From: Paenibacillus phytorum
GTDB taxonomy: Bacteria; Bacillota; Bacilli; Paenibacillales; NBRC-103111
Reading direction: 5' to 3'
Assembly (NCBI RefSeq): GCF_013141715.1
Contig: NZ_WHOA01000198.1
Coordinates: forward strand, 1-59,692
DNA length: 59,692 nt
The notes under the pieces were generated by a model. The model worked only from the letters and a program-made list of their open reading frames with translations, searched no databases and was not told where the DNA came from. Every line of letters begins with the position of its first letter. Position 1 is the stretch's first letter. Positions 17,290 through 26,707 of this stretch are shown here, one piece after another. The translations under genes and the position numbers were made by a program.

Positions 17290-17701
17290 CCCCCCCCATG
17301 ATCAACAGAAATTGTGGTGCTTGTTGCCTGGGTTACAGATTTGGCTTTAAATTGGATTGCGAGCAAATCGCCTTTGTTGTGATTGCCAATGCAGAGGGGG
17401 ATGAGTTGCAGGCCGCCATATGGCTGTCCCCCCAGGTCGTATCCGGACTCCATTGAATCATGCCAAATGGAACTGCAGCTCCCGGAAAAGTCATCCCTGC
17501 GCCGCCCCCGGTCCCATGATCTGCTGTTGCAAAATCGGAGCCTGAGAACGGATTTACATATTGCGTTAGATTCATTTCTGCAACTTGGGCAGCCCCGGCA
17601 GCTTCAGCAGCTTCGGCTGTCCTTGGTGTACTAAACCCAGTAGACAATAAAGTAACTACGAATGATACCGATAGGAAAGCAAATAGCTTTTTTTTGAACA
17701 T
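17290..17701 (-). pseudogene. Shattered GH92-cohesin gene with an inverted piece
   Basis: From the ATG at 17701 a signal peptide is followed by YVNPFSGSDF and TFPGAAVPFGMIQWSPDT, the signature N-terminus of GH92 alpha-mannosidases. After about 95 residues the homology ends. Next on the minus strand comes GDLLAIQFKAKSV and TTISVDH, matching the cohesin of the GH2 enzyme (GDLLTIKFTAKSV). The piece that should follow it (matching KIANAQGNELQ) is instead on the plus strand at about 17383-17420, reading VIANAEGDELQ. A cohesin-bearing GH92 enzyme has thus lost its middle and had a small segment inverted. Promoter repeat C lies upstream, so the LacZ-type gene may be transcribed through this wreck. 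Confidence 0.8.
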
Positions 17702-17898
17702 CGAATTCCTCCTATTTCTTTGATTAAAACGCTTGGATGATTAGTTAAGTGTCAGAAGTCCAACACCCCCTTTGATAGACATTGATATGATACATTTTGT
17801 AACGTGTAGCGCAAAAAAATGACAAAGTTAATTGTCAGTATAAAATCATTTTTTTTCATATCTTCGAAATCACTTTCATTTGTTTGTTGATTATTGAG

Positions 17899-18059
17899 AT
17901 GTACCATAGATCTCTAGGCTTACCATAATTTCACTTCGTTTCCATTCTATCGCTATCATAAGCAAAGTGAGCGTATATCCTGAACAACAGAAATACATGA
18001 ATTCTTCAAAGTTTGAAGAACGTGCATCTACTTTTTTTAAACTTTTCTCTAAATTCTGC
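17899..18059 (-). repeat. Promoter-region repeat, copy C (upstream of the GH92 remnant)
   Basis: About 160 bp matching copies A and B, with a short deletion where A and B carry the GCAACTAGATGATTACTC segment. The palindrome at 18002-18020 is perfect. An open minus frame through it (61 codons) is not conserved in the other copies and is not a gene. Confidence 0.75.
18002..18020. promoter_or_regulatory. 19 bp palindromic operator candidate (copy C)
   Basis: TTCTTCAAAGTTTGAAGAA is a perfect inverted repeat identical to 5484-5502, at the same place relative to the TATGAT element. Confidence 0.6.
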
Positions 18060-18123
18060 ACCTTCAGAAATCGCATTTATTTTTTTGCCGCTGTCCACGC
18101 ATCCAAGCGATCTCCAGAAAATG

Positions 18124-18162
18124 AAAAAGTCTCCAAAACCCGAGTGGTTTTGAAGACTTTTT
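18124..18162 (-). terminator. Terminator of the binding-protein gene
   Basis: AAAAAGTCTCCAAAACC and GGTTTTGAAGACTTTTT pair around CGAGT, with one mismatch region. It starts right at the stop codon of the gene at 18164 and ends in a T-run on both strands, so it could also stop plus-strand transcripts. Confidence 0.85.
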
Positions 18163-18163
18163 G

Positions 18164-19723
18164 CTATTTCCCGTTAGCTTTACGCCATTCGTCCAACTGC
18201 TTCTGTTTCTCGGTGATAACCTTATCGACACCGGATTTCTTCAGCTCGTCGATAAATTCCGGTTGAATTTTGTCAGGATCGGCCGTTCCTGTCGTCAGTG
18301 CAGATAAATATTGATCGATCACGACTTGGCACTGCGCGATTTCCGATTTGACAGCTTCCGTATTAAAAGTAAAACCGAGGATTGGAGATAAATCGGAAGT
18401 TTTATTCAATTGATCCCACTTTTCAGTCGCATCAGATGCATCGTTCTCCGTTTTCCATAAGATCAAATTATTTCCGAATACCCATGGAAAGTTCGGATCA
18501 TATCCGCTATCTTTGATCCGCTCTATACGTGTATCGGATATCTTCTTATAATGTTTGCCTTCGATACCGAAGTTTAATAAATTGGCAACTTGCGGATCGC
18601 TGTTCATCAGTTCAAGAAACATCATAGCCCGCTCCGGATTTTTGGATGTTCGGGAGATAGCCGTGATTGTCGCCGCTGCACGGTCAGTCGTTATGATTGG
18701 CTTGGTAATACGTTTTCTGTACCATTCCACCCCAGTTATCGCTTTCAACCCCCCACTACTAAAAGAATCTTCAGTCGAATCGAGCGTTTGGTATGCTGGC
18801 ATCGCCATTACATATCTGGCTGCTTTTCGGTCAGCTGCTATCTCTTTCGTTGTGGCAGCATCTTTTCGAAAATACTCTTTTTCATACCACTTTCGGGATT
18901 GTGCAATGAGTTTCTTGAACTCCGATGTGTCGTATTGGTCGACTACTTTCAAGTCTTTATCGTTCAAACGAACCCAGCCGGGCATTCTTTGATCACCGAT
19001 AATATCGAAACCATACAATGGTGGGGCACCTACAAAAATGTCTCCAGTCTTCGAGTATTCCAGCGGAATCTTATTAGTCTCCCCTTTTTTCACAGCATTC
19101 AGAAAAGGCTCCAGATCTTCAAATGTTTTTGCATTCTTCCAATCAAAGTGATATTTATCAGCGAGTTCTTTTTGTACATCGAATCCATAGCTGGTAGCCA
19201 TAACCTGGTAGTTGATCGCACCATACAACTTGCCGTTCACTTTGGCAGCATTCCATATATGAGCCGGTACACCTGCTTTTGTTTGGGGGCCATACTTATC
19301 AAGCAATTCGTCTATCGCTACATAGGCTCCTTTGGAAGCATTTTGAAAGTAGTTGTTGATCCATGTCGATGTAAACGCCAGATCGAATGGTTCGCCTGAA
19401 GCGATCATGAAGTTCATCTTCTGATCATAATTCCCAAGGTCAATCATGTTCAACTTAACTGTGGCATTTATTTTGGGTTTAATTAATCTGTTCAACTCTT
19501 CATTAATGGCTTGCAAATCCTTTTGCGGCGGGGAAGGGAAGTAATAAACCAGTTCTACTTGCGCCAGATCTTTCTGACTTGGAAGATGAGTTGCCCCGAC
19601 TTGTTCAGTTGTCCCAGGCATATCTTTGGCTGGTTCCTTGGAGCCACATCCTGAAATCAATGATGCCGTTGCAAACAGGATTGCCAAAATCAATTCAGAC
19701 CGCTTGGACTCCCTTTTTCTCAT
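18164..19723 (-). CDS. ABC sugar-binding lipoprotein (DUF3502 type)
   Basis: About 519 residues. I chose the ATG at 19723 (GGAGG 10 nt upstream; the adjacent TTG is also possible) because the lipoprotein signal starts there: a basic RKRESKR stretch, a hydrophobic core and the lipobox LISGC. The C-terminal ~130 residues (from about WDQLNKTSDLSPILGF to the end) match the DUF3502 domain found on oligosaccharide-binding proteins of the LplA/YtcQ type. No permeases adjoin it, so it must work with permeases elsewhere. It is divergent from the AraC-type regulator at 19916, the usual layout for a sensor-regulator and its target binding protein. Confidence 0.9.
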   Translation of the reverse strand: MRKRESKRSELILAILFATASLISGCGSKEPAKDMPGTTEQVGATHLPSQKDLAQVELVYYFPSPPQKDLQAINEELNRLIKPKINATVKLNMIDLGNYDQKMNFMIASGEPFDLAFTSTWINNYFQNASKGAYVAIDELLDKYGPQTKAGVPAHIWNAAKVNGKLYGAINYQVMATSYGFDVQKELADKYHFDWKNAKTFEDLEPFLNAVKKGETNKIPLEYSKTGDIFVGAPPLYGFDIIGDQRMPGWVRLNDKDLKVVDQYDTSEFKKLIAQSRKWYEKEYFRKDAATTKEIAADRKAARYVMAMPAYQTLDSTEDSFSSGGLKAITGVEWYRKRITKPIITTDRAAATITAISRTSKNPERAMMFLELMNSDPQVANLLNFGIEGKHYKKISDTRIERIKDSGYDPNFPWVFGNNLILWKTENDASDATEKWDQLNKTSDLSPILGFTFNTEAVKSEIAQCQVVIDQYLSALTTGTADPDKIQPEFIDELKKSGVDKVITEKQKQLDEWRKANGK

Positions 19724-19915
19724 CAAGTTTAATCCTCCAATGGAATTTATAAGACCTATTTTCCAGTTATCTACATTCTTCATTCCATCAAAAAATGCAT
19801 TTTTCTACAAATTGTATAGTTATTTATATATCGTGAAAACTTTGTGAAGGATAAAACCATGGTCTTGGAGAAATGAGAAGTACAATAAACTATCTTTAAG
19901 GAGGTTAACTCGAGC

Positions 19916-22270
19916 ATGGAAATCCCTCATAAATCTCCTCGCAAGACCTTATTTGCAAAAATGTTGTTAACTCTTACAGTAACGGTTACTTTTTTGATTA
20001 TAGGACTATCGTCGCTTCTCTATCAAAATTTCTTTACGGCTTCTTTGGATAATATCAACCGAATGAATACTTCTATCCTGTCTCAAACCAGCTACAGTAT
20101 GAAGTACATGGATACTTTGGTTAGCAAATTTATAAATACCGTTATCATGAGCCCTTATACATCCGTTCTGCTGCATAATAAGGAAAACGATATGGTTACG
20201 CTCGGAGCAGCATTGCGCAACCTTGATAGCCTTTCACTTCCGCACGATTATGTACACTCCGTATATACGATCAATCTCGCTTTGAACCGTATCGTATCCA
20301 CAGAGACGGGCAATTTTTATACAAAAGAAGATTTCTACGATCAAGACATTATATCATTGTTGCAAACGGTGAACAAAGACTCACTTGCCGAAATGCCTAT
20401 TGCCAGAAAAATCCCAAAATCCCAAGCCGCAACAGTTTCGGAACTTGCTAATGTATACACCTATATCATGCTCGACAGTCTGGAAACGAATCCATCCTCG
20501 CGCAATGCGACTGTCATCAATATCAAAGCAAGTGTGCTTCGGGATCTGATTGCTTCATTGAATGCCAAAATGGCAGGTTCCGGCAACGAAATTATCGTGA
20601 TCGATTCCAAAGGAACGATTGTCAACCATACATCAGAAAGCATGTTTCTGCACAGCGCGAAACAAGAATCATATATCCAAACTTTACTTGCAGCTGATCA
20701 AGAATCGGGAAGCTTTAAAACGAATCTGAACGGTCAAAATTATCAAGTTACCTTTGTTTCATCCGATAAACCAAAATGGAAATTTATTAGTTTGACTTCA
20801 TATACAACATTTATTGGCACAGTTGATTCAATCAAAACCTCTACGCTTTGGATATGTCTAACGATCCTGGGTCTCGGTTTATTTTTCTCGTTCATCATGT
20901 CAAGATCGCTTTATATTCCTGTCGGTAGACTTGTAGAGACCGTTAAAGAACATCTCACAAGCGCTCATCATAAGGATCATTCGACAAATGACATCTATTT
21001 TCTGCAAAACGTTTTCAAAGAAATGATTACGAAAAATAATGAATGGGAAAACAAACAAAGAGAACAGCTCGCTCCCTTAAAAAACAAGTGGCTGCAAGAT
21101 ATACTGCTTGGTATCCGGTATGTTGATCAAGAAGCGTTGCGGGTTTCTCAAAAAGAGCTTGGTATACATTTGAATCTAAATGGCCCGCTTAGGTTGTTAC
21201 TTCTTCGCCTGGACAACTATCGCGATTTCCTCGACCGATATGATGAAAAAGACCGTTGGCTCTTAAAATTCGGCATTGCTAACATCGTCAATGAAATCTT
21301 GTCCGAGGAATATAAACTGGAAACCATTTACCTGGAAAACGATCAGCTCCTATTGCTGTTGGAAATCAGCCCTTCAGAGAATGTTGATACTACAGAAAGC
21401 GCCTTAAAGGGGCTTATCGAATTAGCACAAAAAGCTGTAAACCAGTACCTGAAACTATCGATTTCCGCAATTCTAAGCATACCTGTCAATTCCTACTTGC
21501 AACTTTATGAGTCTTATTCCGATACATTGGCACTATCTTCGTATCGGATCATCGCAGGTCACGGTAGCTTCCTAACTCCAATTTTTCGAAGTTCGATCAA
21601 GGAAACACTAATTTCCTTTCCCGAGAGTAAGGCCAAATTGCTGCTTGACTCCTTGAAATTGGGCCATTTGGACAAGGCCAAGGAAGCGTATTCCGAATTT
21701 ATTAGTCATCTTTCCGGAACGACTTATGAAAACTTGCTTTCGTCAATTATGCAGCTCAGCTTCATGTTGAGAACAACCTTTAATATCATTTTGGAAAGTC
21801 ATGAATTTCAACAATCAGAACTATTTCAGATTGTTTCCAGAAATATAGAGCAGTTTGAAACCATTGAAGAAATTCATGAAACCTTTTCATCCCTATTTTC
21901 CGAAATCATTCGCGTCATGGAACAAAATAAACTTAATAAACACAATTCGATTATTTCAAGAATCATAAAAGTGATCGAGGAACAATACCGTGATAGTAAC
22001 TTAAATCTACGTATCATCTCTGACGAGTTTCAAATGTCAAACGTTTATTTGGGGAAATTATTCAAAGAAGCTACAGGTAAATCCGTTTCAGAGTATATTA
22101 CCGACGTGCGAATGAATCGTGTTAAACAACTGTTGGACAACAGCAATCTTTCAACCAAGCAAATTTTAGATCAATGCGGTTTGGAAGAGACAAACTATTT
22201 TTACACCATTTTCAAAAAACGTTTCGGCGTATCGTTGTCTCAATATAAGATTGATAAAAACAAAACGTGA
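19916..22270 (+). CDS. Transmembrane AraC-type transcription regulator
   Basis: 784 residues, ATG start with AAGGAGG upstream. One membrane segment near residues 15-38 and another near 300-325 flank an extracellular Cache-like sensor domain. A cytoplasmic linker follows, then a C-terminal AraC HTH pair (about 685-780; SNLNLRIISDEFQMSNVYLG and ETNYFYTIFKKRFGVSLSQY are the two helix-turn-helix regions). In Paenibacillus such one-component regulators sense extracellular sugars or loaded binding proteins and activate nearby uptake and degradation genes. It is the only plus-strand gene here and is divergent from the DUF3502 binding protein. I infer that it controls that protein and perhaps the cohesin/dockerin genes with the 19 bp palindrome. 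Confidence 0.92.
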   Translation: MEIPHKSPRKTLFAKMLLTLTVTVTFLIIGLSSLLYQNFFTASLDNINRMNTSILSQTSYSMKYMDTLVSKFINTVIMSPYTSVLLHNKENDMVTLGAALRNLDSLSLPHDYVHSVYTINLALNRIVSTETGNFYTKEDFYDQDIISLLQTVNKDSLAEMPIARKIPKSQAATVSELANVYTYIMLDSLETNPSSRNATVINIKASVLRDLIASLNAKMAGSGNEIIVIDSKGTIVNHTSESMFLHSAKQESYIQTLLAADQESGSFKTNLNGQNYQVTFVSSDKPKWKFISLTSYTTFIGTVDSIKTSTLWICLTILGLGLFFSFIMSRSLYIPVGRLVETVKEHLTSAHHKDHSTNDIYFLQNVFKEMITKNNEWENKQREQLAPLKNKWLQDILLGIRYVDQEALRVSQKELGIHLNLNGPLRLLLLRLDNYRDFLDRYDEKDRWLLKFGIANIVNEILSEEYKLETIYLENDQLLLLLEISPSENVDTTESALKGLIELAQKAVNQYLKLSISAILSIPVNSYLQLYESYSDTLALSSYRIIAGHGSFLTPIFRSSIKETLISFPESKAKLLLDSLKLGHLDKAKEAYSEFISHLSGTTYENLLSSIMQLSFMLRTTFNIILESHEFQQSELFQIVSRNIEQFETIEEIHETFSSLFSEIIRVMEQNKLNKHNSIISRIIKVIEEQYRDSNLNLRIISDEFQMSNVYLGKLFKEATGKSVSEYITDVRMNRVKQLLDNSNLSTKQILDQCGLEETNYFYTIFKKRFGVSLSQYKIDKNKT

Positions 22271-22299
22271 GCTGGCCTACTCCAGAAGACATAAATAAC

Positions 22300-22344
22300 A
22301 AAAAGGTATACTCTCCTCGAAGTATGAGGAGGTATACCTTTTTT
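22300..22344 (+). terminator. Terminator of the AraC-type regulator gene
   Basis: AAAAAGGTATACTCTCCTC and GAGGAGGTATACCTTTTTT pair around GAAGTAT with one small bulge, ending in a T-run about 30 bp after the stop. Confidence 0.9.
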
Positions 22345-22560
22345 AAAGTCCGCTAGTTACTGAATTCTTTTCTGATTTCAATGAGTTTGACGCCTATCCC
22401 GAAGCAAGTGTTAACCCGTTGTACAAGCTCCTTAAAAAAACCGTCGTCAGTTTGCACATCCCGAACCGCCAATGTGTATCTGAGGATGAAATTGGTACAA
22501 CAGGACTTCGTGAGCCTTCAAGAAACCCATCTTAATATTATAGGACAATGGTGAAAAATT
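22345..22560. other. Spacer with nothing recognised
   Basis: No frame with a ribosome site and no hairpin that I can support. It separates the plus-strand regulator from the minus-strand ATPase gene. Confidence 0.5.
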
Positions 22561-22589
22561 AACATGCAAGAGAGTAAGCTTTGCATGTC
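22561..22589 (-). terminator. Terminator of the ABC ATPase gene
   Basis: On the minus strand GACATGCAA and TTGCATGTT pair around AGCTTACTCTC, followed by AATTTTTC. It overlaps the stop codon at 22588. Confidence 0.75.
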
Positions 22590-23262
22590 ATTTAGTTAAG
22601 GTCAACCGCCCATCCCGAAAATGCACAACACGCTTCGCCTGCTGCGCAATAGCCAGGTCATGCGTAATCAAAACAATCGTCCTGCCCTGCTCATTCAACC
22701 TCTTGAAAATCTCCAAAATCTCCGCGCCCGTCTTCGAATCCAGTGCTCCCGTCGGCTCATCAGCCAAAATAATTGCCGGATCTCCTGCTAACGTTCTTGC
22801 AATCGCAACCCGCTGCTGCTGCCCACCGGATAACTCCGAGGGCAGATGCCGTCTGCGATCAACTAAGTCCACTGCTTCCAAAGCCTCCATGACAAGTGGC
22901 TCTCGCTCTTTCTTGCTCATTTCGCGATATATCAACGGGAGTTCGACGTTCTCGTAAGCATTTAATCTCGAAAGCAGATTGAAGCTCTGAAAAACAAAAC
23001 CGATCTTCCGATTCCGAATCTCAGCTAATTGAGCATCCTTGAGCTGATTAATTGCCTTCCCATCCAGCAAATAAGCTCCTTGATCTGCAACATCTAAACA
23101 CCCCATGATATTCATCAGCGTCGACTTTCCCGACCCCGACGGGCCCATAATCGCTACGAACTCGCCGTGATTGATTTCCAGGGAAATATCATCTAAGGCA
23201 CGAATCGTTTCCCCGCCCAAAACATAATACTTGCTCACATGCTCGATTTGGATTAGGGTCAT
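22588..23262 (-). CDS. MacB/LolD-type ABC transporter ATP-binding protein
   Basis: 224 residues, the usual length for this family. I chose the ATG at 23262 (GGAGG 8 nt upstream, then MTLIQIEHVSKYY) rather than the longer frame running into sigK. All motifs are present: Walker A GPSGSGKS (about 40-47), signature LSGGQQQR, Walker B IILADEPTGALDS and the switch histidine LITHD. Relatives energise FtsX-like permeases that export peptides, antibiotics or lipoproteins. No permease or membrane-fusion partner is present on either side, so it is an orphan here. It starts about 55 bp after the sigK fragment. Confidence 0.92.
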   Translation of the reverse strand: MTLIQIEHVSKYYVLGGETIRALDDISLEINHGEFVAIMGPSGSGKSTLMNIMGCLDVADQGAYLLDGKAINQLKDAQLAEIRNRKIGFVFQSFNLLSRLNAYENVELPLIYREMSKKEREPLVMEALEAVDLVDRRRHLPSELSGGQQQRVAIARTLAGDPAIILADEPTGALDSKTGAEILEIFKRLNEQGRTIVLITHDLAIAQQAKRVVHFRDGRLTLTK

Positions 23263-23317
23263 TCCCTTCGCCTCCATTATCTGATGCCAAATAAATGAAG
23301 TATGCGACTCATCAACC

Positions 23318-23824
23318 TTACCGCTTCGCTTTATAAAATTCATGATACAGCTTCATGAGCGCCCTTTTCTCTATCCTTGACACATACGACCGCGAAATCC
23401 CCAGCTCCTTCGCAATCTCCCGCTGCGTCCGCTCTTCCCCGCCTAGTTCCAACCCAAACCGCCCAACAACGACTTCTTTCTCCCGATCATCTAAAATTTC
23501 CAAATTACGGTAAATTTTACTCTTCTCTATCTTAAGCTGAACCTTATCCACGACATCATCGGCCTCCGTGCCAAGGATGTCGATCAACGTAATTTCATTC
23601 CCCTCTTTGTCCGTTCCGATGGGATCATGCAAGGAAACATCTTTACGCGTTTTCTTCAATGAACGCAGATGCATAAGGATCTCATTCTCAATACAGCGAG
23701 CGGCGAACGTCGCGAGCTTGGTCCCTTTGTTCGGCGAAAATGACTCGATCGCTTTGATCAATCCGATCGTCCCAATGGAGATCAAATCCTCTAGATCTTC
23801 TCCTGTATTGTCGAATTTTTTGAG
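23318..23824 (-). pseudogene. sigK: Sigma-K fragment lacking its N-terminal part
   Basis: From KKFDNTGEDLEDLISIGTIG onward the frame matches sporulation sigma-K closely, through region 2 (ARCIENEILMHLRSLKKT) to region 4 (TQREIAKELGISRSYVSRIE) and the usual end. The first ~70 residues (pro-sequence, region 1.2 and start of region 2) are missing. Upstream of KKF the sequence changes abruptly within about 10 codons into the terminator of the PAS gene. An ATG lies inside that hairpin but has no ribosome site and no homology. In many sporulators sigK is split by an excisable skin-like element and rejoined in the mother cell. This could be the 3' half of such a split gene or simply a truncated copy. 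Confidence 0.85.
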
Positions 23825-23844
23825 GTTGTGAACACGAAGCAACG

Positions 23845-23892
23845 TAAAAAAGCGAAAAATCACTACTCATGGCTGAGCCAAAAGTAGTGATT
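23845..23892 (-). terminator. Terminator of the PAS-domain gene
   Basis: On the minus strand AATCACTACT and AGTAGTGATT pair, with TGGCT/AGCCA in the loop, followed by TTTTTCGCTTTTTT. It ends about 20 bp before sigK homology begins. Confidence 0.85.
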
Positions 23893-23928
23893 CTTACTAA
23901 ATTACATATAGGGTACTAAGGAAACTCA

Positions 23929-24255
23929 TTATTTTTCTAATCTCTCACTTTTTTCAAACCCCATTAAGGCAATCACTTTTCCTTGTTCATCGTATATAGG
24001 TGAAAAGATAACATCCTTATGAAAATGACTAACTTTATCTCCTTCAATTACAAAAGGCTCTAACGGTAATATCTTTCCAAGAAGATCTTCTCTACTAAAT
24101 CCATGCAGCTTCCCAAATATTTCATTAACCTCCACGATTTTTCCTTCTAGATCCACAATCACCATGCCGTCTGAAGAAAGATTCATAAGTGCATGCATAA
24201 ACTGAGCTACATGCCGTGGAATAATTTTCTCATTAGCCATTAAGGCATTGAACAT
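23929..24255 (-). CDS. Small stand-alone PAS-domain protein
   Basis: 108 residues, ATG start with GGGAG 8 nt upstream. One PAS fold covers most of it (LSSDGMVIVDLEGKIVEVNE, then GFSREDLLGK and IFSPIYDEQGKVIALMGFEK). There is no kinase, cyclase or DNA-binding part. It could be a free sensory module or the retained N-terminal part of a larger sensor. It has its own terminator and start site, so it may be expressed. No specific role can be given. Confidence 0.75.
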   Translation of the reverse strand: MFNALMANEKIIPRHVAQFMHALMNLSSDGMVIVDLEGKIVEVNEIFGKLHGFSREDLLGKILPLEPFVIEGDKVSHFHKDVIFSPIYDEQGKVIALMGFEKSERLEK

Positions 24256-24356
24256 AATTTGTGCTCCCTACCCCAATCGAGTTTTTGGCATCCAAAGCTT
24301 CCGTTTGCCGCAATCTGATATAGTTTAATCTGCATGACGACACTCTCCAATAAAAT

Positions 24357-26615
24357 CTATTTCTTTTTTTCCTTCACAAACTGTCCTGGTGTCAATCCGG
24401 TTATCTGTTTGAATCGGCGTATGAAGCTGGAGGAATTCATATAGCCTACCTGAATGGATATTTCATTAAGGTTTAAATCGCTTGTCATTAACAGCTCCTT
24501 CGCCTTATTCATCCTTAAATTCGTTGTAAATTCAATAATCGTTTGTCCGGTTTGATTTTTGAAGTATTGGCTTAAGTTCGTAAGTGTCATGCCGAAATGG
24601 TCAGCCATATTTTGAATAGAGAAATCACAATTCGCAAAATTGCTTTGAATATAGGAGGCCGCATCCTTGATAAGGCTTCGATCCTTTACGTCTTTACTCT
24701 CGCGGATAAATTCACAGATATGAGAACATATGTTTTTGACAAGGTTTGTTAATTCTTCAATCGTCTCAAATTCAGCAAGCATAGAGACATTCGAATATTC
24801 ACCTTTGGGAAGCAGAAGCTCCTTGTTGACCTCTGCAAAAGTCCGCCAGATGATGTTCAAGATATCAAAGCAAAGCCCTCTTGCAACAAATAGAGGGATA
24901 TTGCAAGTTTTCATATAATTGATGATATTGTTCAACGCATATTCAATTTCCAGATCATTGCCCTGTTTGATCAAGCTTTTCAAAATATCAAGTTCTTTAT
25001 GCGGATAGGAATCCAAGGATTCCTCCTGATGGGATAATTCATCATTGAAAATAATGCTGCCATTTCCTTTCACCAGGCGGTAATCAAGGGCGGCAGAGGC
25101 TTCCACATAGGATTGCGGAATAACTTTAACATCCTCGTATACGTTGCCAACCCCAATTGTTGTTTGAATACTTATAGCTTCTTTCAAATGCATTTGAAAA
25201 GCTTCAAGCTCCGCCATAAGACTTTCCGATTGAATCTCATCCAGAGACAGAATACACACCATTTTCTTTTGATCCAAATGTTCCCTTACATGCCCATTGA
25301 AAAAAAGGTTGACCGTGCTTTCAATTTGACTCAACAACTCCGGAACATCCTGAGATTTTATGGAATGAGGCGTATGTAAGAGAACGATGATCACCAAATA
25401 AAGCGGATTTCTGAACGATATCGCAAAGGGCTCCCCCTGCTGCTTTAGATCCTCCGGCGTATGAATCCGCCCCTTGAGAAGACTATCCAGAATAAAGTCC
25501 TTGGAAGCGACTCGGGTACTGGATATTAAACTTTTATTCTGATTGGAAAGATAATCGATCGTATTTTTCACAACATCGATCTCATTTTCGGCTTTGTTCG
25601 TATGCTGCAGAATCCTGCTTGCATAATTTTTAAGATTATGGATCGGTTTATAGTTAGTTCGCATATTGAAATAGATGACAATACTCCCAAGCACTAAAAG
25701 CAGAAGTACAACCAGTATAAACTCGACCTGAATGCCATCCGTTTTTTTTAGAACCTCATTAATAGGAGTAAAAGAAATATATTTCCAGCCTGTCTTATCA
25801 GACTTCATTACAGACATTAACATCCTCTGGTTGTCCTCTGAAACCGTTTTGGAAAAATGATTCTCGTTGCTGCCAAGATATTCATTAAGTTTATCCGCAG
25901 ATAACCGAAGAGCATTATTGGAAGTCGTAATCACTTGATTATTCTGATCCAGAATCATAATACTTGAATGATATCCGCCAAAATTGTCTTTAATAATTTT
26001 GGTAAAGAAATTCTCATCCACCAAATAAAGAACCGTTGTGTTAGCGTCAATGCCGAAACCGGAAATGGGATAAATGAATGTTACAATTTTTTCTGCTTCA
26101 CGATCATACTTGATAACATCCTCGGCAGAACGTACTTTTGGAACCTTGAGCGAATTGATATCTCTTTTAAAATCCTCTTCATTCCAGGAACTGTATTTAA
26201 AAGCTTGATTAATAAATAACGGTAAAGAATACGAACTTGAGCTGGAGTAAATAAACGAATCCCCACGAAAATAGACCATCATATCTTTAATAAAATTGTT
26301 CGAAGCCAAATATTTGCCAAGTTCACGCTGTGCATCGATAGCAAGATTCGGATCATTCAATGCGTAATAGGGATTTAAGCTCCTGTTCATTTGAATATGC
26401 GTTTGTATACTATCCAATTGCTTAATATTGGCGTCAACGATATACATGACTCGATTTAACGTATTTGCATTATTGGCAATTAACTCGTTCTTAAGTATAC
26501 CTATGAACTGATAATTCACAAAAAATACCATAACTACAATACAAATAAATAAAATAACGACATAAGACATCAGATATCTAAAAAATAAAGCTTTTTCCTG
26601 TATGTAAGATTTCAT
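24357..26615 (-). CDS. Transmembrane AraC-type transcription regulator
   Basis: 752 residues, counted from the ATG at 26615, where MKSYIQEKALFFRYLMSYVV begins the membrane anchor and AGGGG lies upstream. Membrane segments near residues 10-33 and 285-310 bracket an extracellular Cache-like sensor. The C-terminus is an AraC HTH pair (about 655-750; NCDFSIQNMADHFGMTLTNL and SSSFIRRFKQITGLTPGQFV). It lies about 90 bp downstream of the PL8-like lyase gene, at the end of the transport/degradation cluster. It is the likely regulator of that cluster and of the promoters with the TTCTGCAYRTGCAGAA palindrome (inference from position only). Confidence 0.92.
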   Translation of the reverse strand: MKSYIQEKALFFRYLMSYVVILFICIVVMVFFVNYQFIGILKNELIANNANTLNRVMYIVDANIKQLDSIQTHIQMNRSLNPYYALNDPNLAIDAQRELGKYLASNNFIKDMMVYFRGDSFIYSSSSSYSLPLFINQAFKYSSWNEEDFKRDINSLKVPKVRSAEDVIKYDREAEKIVTFIYPISGFGIDANTTVLYLVDENFFTKIIKDNFGGYHSSIMILDQNNQVITTSNNALRLSADKLNEYLGSNENHFSKTVSEDNQRMLMSVMKSDKTGWKYISFTPINEVLKKTDGIQVEFILVVLLLLVLGSIVIYFNMRTNYKPIHNLKNYASRILQHTNKAENEIDVVKNTIDYLSNQNKSLISSTRVASKDFILDSLLKGRIHTPEDLKQQGEPFAISFRNPLYLVIIVLLHTPHSIKSQDVPELLSQIESTVNLFFNGHVREHLDQKKMVCILSLDEIQSESLMAELEAFQMHLKEAISIQTTIGVGNVYEDVKVIPQSYVEASAALDYRLVKGNGSIIFNDELSHQEESLDSYPHKELDILKSLIKQGNDLEIEYALNNIINYMKTCNIPLFVARGLCFDILNIIWRTFAEVNKELLLPKGEYSNVSMLAEFETIEELTNLVKNICSHICEFIRESKDVKDRSLIKDAASYIQSNFANCDFSIQNMADHFGMTLTNLSQYFKNQTGQTIIEFTTNLRMNKAKELLMTSDLNLNEISIQVGYMNSSSFIRRFKQITGLTPGQFVKEKKK

Positions 26616-26707
26616 CTTCGCTTCAGCCCCTCTAGGATGTCCTATTATAACTATACTGGGCTTGCCAAGCAAACGAAAGTCTTTATTCCAAAAAGGTTTT
26701 CAGCCCA

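Noticed and set aside
17891..18076. A 61-codon minus-strand frame over promoter repeat C
   Set aside because: It lies in a repeat whose other copies do not keep the frame, and the repeat looks regulatory.
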